Origin: Castanea sativa
Lineage: Eukaryota > Streptophyta > Magnoliopsida > Fagales > Fagaceae
Assembly: GCF_040712315.1 (NCBI RefSeq)
Contig: NC_134015.1
Location: forward strand, 55,157,464-55,221,463
Direction of reading: 5' to 3'
Length of the DNA stretch: 64,000 nucleotides
Below the pieces are notes generated by a model. The model searched no databases, was not told the origin of the DNA, and was given only the letters and a program-made list of their open reading frames with translations. The translations under genes were made by a program, and so were the position numbers. Positions 11,209 through 22,010 of the stretch are shown piece by piece. Numbering within the stretch: the stretch's first letter is position 1; each line of letters starts with the position of its first letter.

Positions 11209-12294
11209 TGAAAGTTCAATATGTGTATAAACACCTTTGAACGTTTAGACTCCCAAATTACAAATTACCAATTCAAGCTTATTAACAAACAATATACGTG
11301 CGGAAAATGTAAATAAGCTAAAATAGAATTGATAACATAATCTAAACTAAATAAAATCACATCCACAACAGAAATTAAATGGCAAAGATTAAGGGAAGAG
11401 AGATGCAAACGATATGTTATCGAAGAGGAAACCGAAGCCCTTGGCGTAAAACCTCTCTGCCACCCTCCAAGTGGTCAATAATCCACTAAAGAATGTAGTT
11501 GGGATACATGGACAACAGAAGACCCTCCAAGCCTAATCTACCCAGTGTACCTAAGCTCTCCAAGCTCCTACTCCAACGAGGTTGCGCTGAACCTATTTCT
11601 TCTTTAGCTTATCGGATTCCGTTATAGCCCATAGCATCAACCAATACTGAAATTGGTCCCTTCCTAACTGCTTCCCAAAGCACCAAACAACCTTTTCACA
11701 GAAATGGGTATGGTGAGAAAATGTTTTGGTAATGTACCTCCCAAGGATGTAGCAATGGAGAGGAAGAGAGTAGAGAAATTTGAAGAGTCTCTTTATGAAG
11801 ATTGTGGATGAGTCAATCTTGTTTTTTCTCTAGGGTTTCTCTCTCAAAATTCTCTCTGGAAACTCTTTACATTTCGTGGGTATAAGAAGTATTTATACTA
11901 GAGTGAGAATGGAATGCGAAGAGTCAGGTTTTTTAAAACAGAGCTGACTGGCCACTTGGCCTCGCGACTTGACTGAGTCGCAAGTTCAAGTCGCGAACAA
12001 ACAGAATGGCCAGACTGGACTTTTTGTCCCGTAGTGCTCCAGCTAGCATGACTGTTCGTCTTCTCTGCATGCTTCACTCGTGTGCATCATCTGGCGGCTT
12101 GCAAGCCGCGAGCCACCGGCGAGATCCAGCCGCGAGTCCCTGCTTCACTGCACAGTCTTGAGCATTTCTTCACACTCTCTCTCACACTACCCTTACATGA
12201 ATCCCACCTAAATACAGGGTTTCTAAGTGCTGAATCACAAGCAAATTGGCATGGAATAAAGCCAACAAAATGGTTGATAAATTTCAAGCTTACA
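11209..12294 (-). mobile_element. Solo LTR, Ty1/copia, same family as the 12638 element but diverged
   Basis: It starts TGAAAGTTC and ends AGCTTACA, 1086 bp, flanked by CAAAT (11204-11208) and CAAAC (12295-12299), a 5-bp duplication with one mismatch. Internal blocks match the LTRs at 12638 and 21131 in order: GTTATCGAAGAGGAAACCGAAG, GACCCTCCAAGCCTA, CTACCCAGTG and TACAGGGT near the end. No internal coding region is attached, so unequal recombination between two LTRs probably removed it. Orientation is assigned from the related full element. Confidence 0.75.
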
Positions 12295-12637
12295 CAAACA
12301 ATCATTTACAATCAATTTTTATAACATCTTATAAAAAAAGATGTTAACACTAAATACAAAAACTTAATTAACAAATTGCATCTCACAAAATCAGAAGAAA
12401 GGTTTTTAAATAAAAATATAATATAGAAAATTGAATAAATAATATTTGATTGATATTTAAATACTAAAACATCACTAATTTGTTTTTGCCTTGAGCCTTA
12501 AAATGTATTCATCCGGCTCTGTGCCTTCAATTCTCATAAGAGGAAGTCAAAACCAGAACAAATGATATTCTTGCAACAAGACTTCCTCAAATTATTTAGC
12601 CACAAAACCAAAAAAAGAGAGAGTATAATTTAGATAA
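12295..12637. other. Short spacer between solo LTR and copia element
   Basis: AT-rich sequence with no ORF or element end recognised. Confidence 0.5.
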
Positions 12638-13711
12638 TGAAAGCTCTGATTTGTGTTAAAAACACAAGAGCTATTTAAACCATAATTTAAAAAATTACGG
12701 CTCGGTTCATTTTACTCTAACTTAAACTAAGTGCGGAATAAAGTAAATGCGAGCGAAAAAACAAAACAAATACTCTAAGCCATATTCATTAAAATACAGT
12801 AGTAAAATGAAAGTTATAAGAGTAAGGAAGAGAGATGCAAACACAAGATAACACTTCGATGTGTTATCGAAGAGGAAACCGAGGAACTCGGCGAAAAACC
12901 TCTCCGCCGCCCTCCAAGCGGTAAATTGATTCACTATACAATAAGTTGGGATACACGAATAGCAAAAGACCCTCCAAGCCTAGTCTACCCAGTGCACCTA
13001 AGCCCTCCAAGCTCCTACTCCAACAAGACTTCTCGAAAGCGTATCTTGTCTAGCTTTCCGTATTTCGCAATGCACTCGATTGCATCCGCCAAAGCTTGGC
13101 TTCTTCCAATGCTTCCCAGCAGTACCAAAACCTCACTAGACACTCAGTATGGGTGTGGTAGGTGTTTGAGCTATCAACCTCTCAAGGATTTGAAAATGGA
13201 GAGGTAGGAGTAGAGGAAAACTACAATGGATGGTGTAGAGAATTATGGGTATGACAATCTCACACTGTCAAGGGTTTGAGGCTAGGGTTTTCTCTCCGAA
13301 AAGCTCTCTACTTAATATGTAGGTAATGATAGTCTATATAGTGTGTATGAAGATGTAGTGGAGCAGATAGGACAAAATAGCAAAACAGACTGTTTCGTGG
13401 GTATCTCGCAGGAAGGCCTTACCTGCAAGACACTCGCAAAAACCAGCTATCACCATCTGTCATGACTCTTCGCATTCTAGTCATGTGTTGGGCACATGCC
13501 TCACTTTGCAGGATGGCTAGTCGCGAGTTACCCGCGAAAACTCCTTTTGTCTTTAAAAGATGTCTTGAGTCTTCACACTCTTTCTCTCACACACAACCCT
13601 TACAAATAAATCACACATAAAATACAGGGTACAAAAGATTGAATAAAGTTACAATCAAATTTGGCACGGAATTAAAGCCAACACAAAATAGTTGTAAATC
13701 ACAACTTTACA
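12638..13711 (-). repeat. 3' LTR of the copia derivative
   Basis: The LTR starts TGAAAGCTCTG and ends CTTTACA on the plus strand, 1074 bp. A polypurine tract abuts its upstream (minus-strand) edge. It aligns throughout with the truncated 5' LTR at 21131-21857 and, more weakly, with the solo LTR at 11209-12294. Confidence 0.85.
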
Positions 13712-13725
13712 ATCTCCCCCTTTGA
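13712..13725 (-). other. Polypurine tract
   Basis: Minus-strand TCAAAGGGGGAGAT lies directly before the 3' LTR. This is where plus-strand DNA synthesis primes in LTR elements, and it fixes the LTR edge at 13711. Confidence 0.75.
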
Positions 13726-14399
13726 CTATTCCGTGACAAAACACCCTATAACAAACTCTAAACTTAAATGTGAGTTTGGGAACAATGGCAAAACTCACTC
13801 ACACCTAATCTAGAAGCTGTGAAGCACTTGCACGAATACACCTGTATCCTGAAACACTCACACATAAACAAAACTTTCATTAAGCTCATGACAAGTTGAA
13901 TACAAGGTACGTATAAAAGCAAGTATAATGCGATCAAGGTAAACATCAAGATATAAACAATGAAGCATAACTTAATCATACAAGAACAGTCATTACGGAA
14001 TGACTACAATGATCATTTAACTAGTAAACGATCATCCGAACACACAATGCAATTAAGTACAAAGCACGAATCAATTGTAAGTCCAAAACACTCAACCAAT
14101 GCAAAATACCAAAGTATTCGCATTAAGGATACAAGATCCAACAAGGGCACAAGAGTGTAGTTCTCAAGATAAACTATAAGTACTAAATAAATGCTACAAA
14201 ACAATGAGATAAACACAAAGTACTGAATATTAAACTGAATTTAAAACAAAGTACTTAAAGCTTTAAAAGAAAGCAATGTAAATAAAAGCGTTCTAGACTA
14301 TGGCAAAAAAATAAACAACTAAACCACCAAAAATTAACCAATATGTCTATGAAGTGCATGTGCTACACTATGCTCCGCTATGCTCCCCCTCAAAATGTG

Positions 14400-15557
14400 C
14401 AACTCTCCCTCAAAATTTCCTCCCCCTTTTTGACCGGAATGGCCAAAGGAGCTAGAATTGCTCGGATTCTGAATCGGATCCTTGCGCCATCGACGTATCC
14501 TCGATTTGTGATGATAATGTAGTGATTTGACCTTGGATGTAAGCAAATTGATCTGCAGTGCTGCACAGGAGACTTGAACAAGCCATATATCTATTCTATC
14601 GTAGTAAGAAGTCGATCAAGACGATCAGTTCCTCATGGTTGTGCTTGGGAAGATGGCTGTGCAGAACTCTCTGGAGTAGAAGTAAATCTGTCAATCTTAT
14701 AGTCTGTGTCTCCACCTTCTTCTTCAATAGCAGCCCTTGGAATTTGAGAAGTGCTGGTCTTTGATCCTTTAATGTGAGTTGTGCTTTGAGTCGCTGTGTG
14801 TGCACCAATGGGGTAATCTCTATGCACAATAGTGAGACCGCTCGGCAAGTTTGGGGTTTGCCTTTGCAATGAGACCTATAATAAGAGAGGGAAATGGCAT
14901 GACTGTTCTGGAGTTCTGCTTCTCAATGCTTTTGGTCAAGAGGTGGAAGATGTGTCCACAAATATCAATCTCTTTGTGAGTGAAGAGATCGTACAAGAAG
15001 ATTGTCCTTGCAGCTGACAATGTTGTCCAGTTGGTTACCAGATACAAATTGTGGATCATCACAAAAGCAAGAGCCCTCATTTTCGGATTGAATGGAATTG
15101 TGTTCATAGACCTCTTGGTTGGTGTACCACCAAGAATTTTTACCATTTCCTTGATGGATTCCAAACGATCACTGTATTGCACAGTAATTGGCTGTGAAGG
15201 AGGATGAACTTCAAGAAAATCTTGAATTGAATCTCTTGTAATAACAAATTCCTTGTGTCTCACCCAGCAGTTAATGTGGTCTCCGTCCACACTAGCATTG
15301 GAAAAGAACTCTTTAATGATTTTCGAGTACACATTTCCACTCGGAGTTAACAGCTTCGTCCATGTCCTCTCCTTCAATACATCGGGAATGAAAGTGTCTT
15401 CAAGGGTATCCAATTGGACAACTCTCGCCATAATTATTTTACCTCGCTTGTAGCAGTCATTGTAAGCCATATCTGCCTCAACATATTTGAAGTTGTCAGA
15501 ATCCGTGCGAGCCCGCTTAGAGGATTTCTTGGAAGTAGCATGCTTGGTGAGAGACAT
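14400..15557 (-). pseudogene. Accessory ORF of the copia derivative: 'putative plant transposon protein' family
   Basis: From the Met at 15557 (MSLTKHATSKKSSKRARTD, a basic, serine-rich start) the frame is open for about 245 residues to 14820. It contains the family-like blocks NVYSKIIKEFFSNASV, INCWVRHKEFVITRDSIQDF and NPKMRALAFVMIHNL. This resembles the domain that databases call 'putative plant transposon protein', often found in or near retroelements and of unknown biochemical role. A frameshift near 14830 moves the likely continuation (PSGLTIVHRDYPIGAHTATQ, then an acidic stretch) to another frame ending near 14635, with degraded sequence beyond. It sits between gag and the 3' LTR, the usual place for an extra ORF in such elements. 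The same family recurs at 43358-44490 on the plus strand. Confidence 0.65.
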
Positions 15558-15699
15558 CTGCATAAATAGACACAGAACACACAAAGAAAATGCAGAAACA
15601 CAAAACAGACCACAAAACTTTATTAGATTCAAGGTAGTCCAATACTTAAAACAGAACATAACAGTGTCAAAGCTACATGCTTTATGCTCTAAACCATGA

Positions 15700-17755
15700 A
15701 AACACTAACAAAATGCAAGAATATATCAACTGTGCATGTGTGTGAATGAAGTGATGCAAGGAGTGTGCCTAGGTGATGGATGACATGGCATAGAGGCACA
15801 AATTAGGCAAAGTGTGTAAAACACACACCCAATGATCAAAACATGTCAAACATGTTTAATCAAGGGTAAACCCAAATGGTGGAACTCATTTGAGTCCAAA
15901 ACAGCACAAAAATGTCACTTGAACATTTTGTCAAACACTTAGCATGCAACACTGTTCTACACATGTGGACAATGCATGAACATATGGAAATATGCCTAAA
16001 GACATGTTTAGAATGCCATAAGGGGCCAACACAGATACACAAAAACCAATTGGGACTTAGTCCAATCAAAATATTGAAAATATTTTGCTTAAAAATCATG
16101 AACCCAACCCTTGTTTTGAAAATCCCCAAAATGTATAACCCTAAGATAATTTCTGCATAATCTAAGACAGAAATGAAAATAATATTTTAGAAAACGTACC
16201 TTGAAGTCGATTTTGCAGAAAACAATCTTGAAAAGATGGGGTTTCGAGAGAAAATAAGATTTGGGTTGAGAGAGGTTCGAGAGAGGCAGTGCGAGGGAAA
16301 TAGAGAGTGTTTTAAAAACTCAGTCACATCAGCCCTATAAAACTGAAAACACGCGTTTTTCGCAGGTTAGGCAGTCTCGAAATTACTCGTGAAAAACACC
16401 ACTGAAGCACAAACACTTTCGCGGGAAGCTTTTAGTCGTAAAACAGTTGCGAGACAATCGCGAAAGTCTCTGTATGAATTTGTGTTTTCAGTTTTTGCCT
16501 AAAAAATATTTCGCAGGAAGAGCTCGGTTGCAAAATAGTCGCGAGATAGTCGCGATACTCTCTGTGTGAAAATTGAGAATTTTAGATTTCCCTTAAACAC
16601 TTTTCGCAGGAAGCTCTTAGTCGTGAGCTTCTTGCGAAAATGCCTCTGAACCAGTTTTTGAAGAACAACACAAGAAATGCATTTTGAACAAAAACTTAAA
16701 GCACGAAAGTATAAAAACACTTTAAAAAACATATAAAATACTCAAAAATCTTTTTGGGTTTGATCGACAAGCAATTGAGTATACACATCACATTTGATCA
16801 TGTACAATCACACAAATGAAATAAGCATTCATTAAACAAAGTCTTGTGTGTTGTGTGTGGGTCTCAAATGTGGAATAGTCCTTAGTCTAGAGTGAAACTT
16901 CAATGATCAATCCATCAAGTCATACACAACTAGTACTAAGTCAAGTGGACTATCTCAATTATAGAAATGAACATATATGATCTCCCACAAAAATGATTAC
17001 ATAACTTTGAAGCTTTTCATTTGGCTTCTTTACAAAACATAGCATTTGATCATTTTTGAACAAATACATTTTAGTTTGAGATTGATGCCTGAACTTATTG
17101 ATATTTCAACTTTGTGAGTGAGCCTTTGGCTTTTTGAGGCACCATACATTTTGATACAAGTCGCTTTCCCTTTTTCCTAGTCAAATACTAATACGTGCGA
17201 CGACTTTTGCAGCTCAATATCTCTTTTCGAGATTTGACGTTTTATGAGCTATATAGCAAAAACATAAAAACGTGGGAAAAGATATAGGCACAAGTCTATG
17301 CAAGTATCAAGACCAACAAGACTATTGACTAATCATTCATGACAAGCTTAAAGATTGATTTACAACAATCACACGAAGATTTCAAGATTTTTTCCACAAA
17401 GATTGATGTGCATACAAAACAAGCTAAGCTCATAAATGCACTATGCCATTAGTACGAAGGTACTATGCCAAACTCACATGTGATATACACAACACAAGCA
17501 ATCAAACTTTTTGAAGATTTTTCAAATTTTTATGAGTTTTTGAACTTTTCAACACACTAAAAAACATAACAAGAAAAGTAAGATCAACAAAAAAAAAAAA
17601 ACAAGAACAAAATGCAGCTAACAAAAGAAACATGCTATGAATCGGAAGCAATGACATAAGGAGATTTTACATGACATGATGCATGAACCTATGACCCTAA
17701 ACATCAAAAGTATTAAAACATAAGCATAGGAAATAATCATGCATAGGTACCCTTC
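15700..17755 (-). other. Non-coding interior of the copia derivative
   Basis: About 2 kb between gag and the accessory ORF with no coding potential. At 16340-16640 the motif TCGCGA / CGCAGGAAG / GTCGTAAA recurs several times (for example GCGAGACAATCGCGAAAG and GCGAGATAGTCGCGATAC), an imperfect short repeat cluster also echoed inside the 3' LTR around 13390-13540. Confidence 0.55.
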
Positions 17756-20700
17756 TTCACCCACACTTTTTGAGTGTTTTGGGTGAGAGCCTTGGATGGA
17801 GGTGCACGACCAACATAGCTTTCCAACCTCGGAGTGAAGCTAGCAAGGCATAAAGAGATGTTCTTTAACATTTCCATGACATCTCCAATGAGATGTCCTT
17901 CATTTTCTCCCTTAGATTGTGTTCCCTTTGGTTTCTTCTTTGAACTTTCTTGCCCTTACATGGAATCAGCTTGGGTGCATGAAGCTTGAAACAGTTGGGT
18001 CTTGTGTGCTCTTGAACACCACAATGATGACACACATGCTTTACTTGAGGCCCCCTCTAATTTTTGAGTAATGACTTCCCTTTATTCTTTGGTTTTACAC
18101 TAGTGGTTATCTTATCAGCAACAGGGGTCTCAGTCTCAACTGTCACTTCTTTAAGTTTCTCAATACTCTTGGCTGATACGAACCTCACTTCCTTCTTAGG
18201 TTTGTTGCTGGAGCTTCCTTCTCTAGTATAACCCAAACCGGTTTTGTCATGTGAGGATTTCTGTGAGGACAACACACTGTCAAGTTTCTTGGTGGAGGTA
18301 CGCTCAACCTTGACATTAGCTTGGATTATTTCAAGCTCTAGAAACTTGATCTTAGAGTAAGCTTCAACTAGCTCTCCCTTGAGTCCCTGCTTCACATTTT
18401 GCCTCTTTAAGTTGCACAAGAGTACACTTATACTCTTCTTCAATCTTCTTCATCTTTCTCATAGCATAGTTCACAACCTTGGCATATTTTCCACAGTCTT
18501 CTAGCAAAGAATCATATGCTTCTTGAAGGTTGTTCTCACCTTCATTTTGGCATACATCTTCAACTTCCTCACCCTTAGAATGTTCACCAAGCTCATTTAC
18601 CAAATTGCTCAAATCATCCTTAGATTCAACGGAGGTAATTGTCATGAAGGCTCTATAATTCCCGTAACTGTCACACTTTTCTTCCATGTCTGAATTTGAG
18701 CTTTCAGAGTCGCTAAGAGTAGTGGAAAACATCTTACCCTTCCCTCTCAAGTAGTTGGGACATTCTTTCTTGATGTGTCCATGGACGTTGCATTCAAAGC
18801 ACACAACTCCTTGGGGGGATTGAGAGTCCTTCCCATCTTTCTTCCTGAACTCCTTTCTACTACCTTTGGATGATGAGAACTTTCCTTTACTAAAAGACTT
18901 CCCACTGTTCTTTATCTTTAGAAATTTTCAGAAATTCTTTGCAAGGAATGCTACTTCTTTTTCCACATCATCTTCTTCAAAAGTGTCGTCCATTCTCTCG
19001 TTGATGGTTTTGAGTGTAAGTGATTTGCTTGGCTTGTGAGAAGGTAGTCCAAGTTCATATGTTTGGAGAGATCCAATTTGCTCTTGAATCTTAATCTCAT
19101 CCAAATCTTTGCTTTCTTCTTGAAGGAAAAATACATGTTTGTATCGCATACAAAACTTACGCAGTGGAAAAATAACGGATCTACTTCATTCATAAATGTT
19201 AACATGCACTATGTAAGTTTCAGAATTTGAGAACAAGAGAGTGTACCTTGGAGCGGTGAATTTCAAAACCGAAGATCAGAAGCACTTAGGAACACTTTCA
19301 ATCTTCACTCCAATTCCACTAACACTCAAGATGTGTGGTCTCTCAATCAGTTTATAAAGGAAGAATGTCAAAGTGTCTAACACTTACATACACACCATTG
19401 CACAATAGTGATCTTACAATTCACTTACAGAAAATTCTGTATGTTTCTCCTTTTATATCTAACTGATTATCTAATTGGGCTGGCCTTTTGGGCCTTTCCA
19501 ATTGGGCTTAAGTGTGTGGCTTGGAGTGAGACCAAAAGGGACCAATAAGATACTAGCTCCAATGAGCCTTGGAATTTTCTGTCAACTCTTGACAAGTCCA
19601 AAGTTACCATTAACTATATTTAATACCACTATATAAATATAGTTGCACTCTAGACCTTATTTATAAATTATATTCCAAGACTTTATTATACATGCAACCC
19701 TTCATAAAATATTCGTAGTAATACAAAGTCATAAATGTAGACTGTCACTTTGTAAATTACTATATCTTAATTCCTTGAGTACCCGGTTTAATCCTTTAAG
19801 TTATTCATCATATATTTATGAAATCCAATTTCATAAATATATACTTTAGTAACTCCTTACTAAAGTGGTTAGGCCTAACTTTCTGAATAACTGAACCCAT
19901 TAAACTTATCTCAAGAGAATATTTTATACCTCCATTAAGAGACTATGAATTCCATCTTGAGAATATATTTTCCATCAACGCTAAATGTGGTTACCCAACA
20001 TACTGAGGTTTTGACCATAACTTTAGATCTCACTCTTGATATATCAAAGCAACCTACACTTCATGATCAGGTCCATTATCCTTTTAGGATTAAGAGTTCA
20101 TGTAAATATAAGTCGTGAGTTTATTATTCATTTGACAGTCGTTAGGAGAATAATAAATCTCACAACGGTCTAGTTCAATATGTCTTAACACTTAAAACAT
20201 ATCAACATATCAACTAGAAATCTCCATTTCCATGATCAAGACAAATGATCTTAGTTGTTATGTTATAGTCTTCATAGATGAAATGCCCAATTTCATCACT
20301 GACTACGAACTGAAATTCTGAATTTACAAAGAACTTGTGATTCATCTTTTCTGTAACTAAATTACATAAATCACATACTATGCATCTCATGGACTATATG
20401 ATAATGTCCCAATATTCATGTTACCATTATTTTTAAATAATAATAAAACAACTTTATTAAACACAACATTAAGTTATACATAATGTCAAACATAGCATTA
20501 TACAAATAGGATTTAAGGGCACATATCCTAACACTTCTATAACAGTAACCTTCGCACGGTAGCTCTCCGATAAGGACCTTAAGATCTTTCTCAGCACCTT
20601 AGCAACCTCAATCTTTTCACCAAGATTGAGCTTGGAAATCATGATTTCGTTGAGCTTCCCATAAAATGAATCAAATGACTCATCGTTACTCATCTTAAGC

Positions 20701-21086
20701 TCTTCAAATCGAGTGGTAAGCATTTGGAGTTTTGTGTCATTGACTTTCTTGGTACCTTCGTAGGTAGTCTCAAGAATCATCCAAGCTTCCTTGGCGGTCT
20801 TCACGTGCGATATCTTGTGAAATTCATCAGTAGACACACCACAAAAGATAGCGTTAATTGCTTTGCTATTGGCATTTGCCAAAGCAAGTGCTGCCTTGTC
20901 CCATTCAGACTTGGCTGTTGTGGGTCTAACATACCCATTTTCAACGGAATCCCATACGGACTCATCTATAGAACAAAGAAATGCCCTCATACGGACTTTC
21001 CAAAAACCGTAGTTGCTCCCATCAAAGTATGGCAGAGCATTGAGGGATTGTGATCGATCTATCACAAAATGAGTCTTGGATCTCAC
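17756..21086 (-). pseudogene. Ty1/copia gag with two CCHC zinc knuckles, broken and interrupted
   Basis: The frame starts at 21086 (MRSKTHFVIDRSQ). The first 190 residues are a UBN2-type copia Gag: LPYFDGSNYGFWKVRMRAFL, then TAKEAWMILETTYEG and KLQMLTTRFEELKM. After the nested solo LTR it resumes at SKDLDEIKIQEQIGSLQTYE, then reads into a CCHC knuckle, CFECNVHGHIKKEC (about 18800). A long acidic, coiled-coil-like stretch follows, then a second knuckle, CHHCGVQEHTRPNC (about 18020-17980), and ends near ALTQNTQKVWVKKGTY. Gag normally forms the virus-like particle and packages RNA. Breaks: the solo LTR insertion, a TGA at 18928-18930, a frameshift near 18390, a stop near 18057, and further frame changes after knuckle two. 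No pol sequence follows. Confidence 0.82.
19121..20533 (-). mobile_element. Nested solo LTR inside gag, perfect TSD
   Basis: On the minus strand the LTR begins TGTTAGGATATGTGCCC, a familiar plant copia LTR start, and ends CCTTCA, 1413 bp. A perfect 5-bp duplication CTTCT flanks it at 19116-19120 and 20534-20538. With the LTR and one duplication ignored, the flanking gag codons meet in frame (VIE next to ESKDL), so the insertion postdates the gag copy. No internal region remains, so it is a solo LTR formed by recombination. Confidence 0.93.
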
Positions 21087-21116
21087 TTAGGTAATATAAC
21101 CATAACAAGTGTACCT

Positions 21117-21128
21117 GCTCTGATACCG
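21117..21128 (-). other. Primer-binding site, initiator tRNA-Met type
   Basis: Minus-strand CGGTATCAGAGC follows the 5' LTR end (TTTCA at 21131) by two bases. It matches the usual plant copia site TGGTATCAGAGC, complementary to the 3' end of initiator tRNA-Met, with one change. It fixes the orientation of the element and the LTR edge. Confidence 0.85.
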
Positions 21129-21130
21129 AT

Positions 21131-21857
21131 TGAAAGCTTGGATTTGAGTTAAAAACACAAGAGCTGTTTATACCCCAATTTAAAAAATTACGGCTTGGTT
21201 GATTTTACTCTAACTTAAACTAAGTGCGGAATAGAGTAAATGCGAGTGAACAAACAAAACAACTACTCTAAACCATATTCATTAAAATACAGTAGTAAAA
21301 TGAAAGCTAAAAGATTAGGAAAGAGAGATGCAAACACAAGATAACACTCCGACGTGTTATCGAAAAGGAAATCGAAGAACTCGGCAAAAAACCTGTCCGC
21401 CGCCCTTCAAGCGGTAAATTGATCCACTAGACAATAAGTTGGGATGCAAGAACAGAAAAAGACCCTCCAAGCCTAGTCTACCCAGTACACCTAAGCCCTC
21501 CAAACTCTTACTCCAACAAGATTTCTCAGAACCGTGTCTTATCTAGCATTTCAGATCCCGCAATGCGCCCGATTGCATCCGCCAAAACTTGGCTTCTTCC
21601 AATACTTCCCAGTAGCACCAAAACCTCATTGGACATTCAGTATGAGTGTGGTAGGTGTTTGGGCTATACACCTTTCAAGGATTTGGAAATGGAGAGGTAG
21701 GAGTAGAGGAAAACCACAATGGATGGTGTAGAGAATTGTAGGTATGACAATCTCATACTCTCAAGGGTTTGAGGTTAGGGTTTTTTCTCTGAAAAGCTCT
21801 CTACTCAATATGTGGGTAATGATGGTATATATAGTGTGTATGAGGATGTAATGGAGC
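21131..21857 (-). repeat. Truncated 5' LTR of the copia derivative
   Basis: Aligns with 12638-13365 of the 3' LTR. Homology stops abruptly after ATGGAGC at about 21857; the remaining 340 bp of the LTR, including its promoter-side end, are missing. Sequence leading into the plant-mobile-domain gene begins at once, so a deletion or rearrangement joined the two. Confidence 0.8.
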
Positions 21858-22010
21858 TTTAATTTGATTGCTTTTGGGTTGCATGTTAAGTGGGGGTAAG
21901 AAGTGATGTTGACAATCTTGTTGGGATCATAATATACTGTATCCATGCTTTTTTTTTATATTAATTTTGGTTTACTTGTCAGATAATTGCTAACAATCTA
22001 TTTGCTGCAG

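Larger units (their letters stand above)
12638..21857 (-). mobile_element. Non-autonomous Ty1/copia derivative: gag and extra ORF, no pol
   Basis: Read on the minus strand the element runs: truncated 5' LTR (21857-21131), primer site, gag, about 2.3 kb without coding potential, a transposon-protein ORF, polypurine tract, and complete 3' LTR (13711-12638). I find no protease, integrase, reverse transcriptase or RNase H motifs anywhere in it. Elements that keep gag but lack pol are known in plants as non-autonomous LTR elements. In about 140 aligned bases at the LTR inner ends I count 14 mismatches (about 10%), so the copy is old. Gag is further interrupted by a nested solo LTR. The length of about 9.2 kb falls to about 7.8 kb without that insert. 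Confidence 0.82.
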
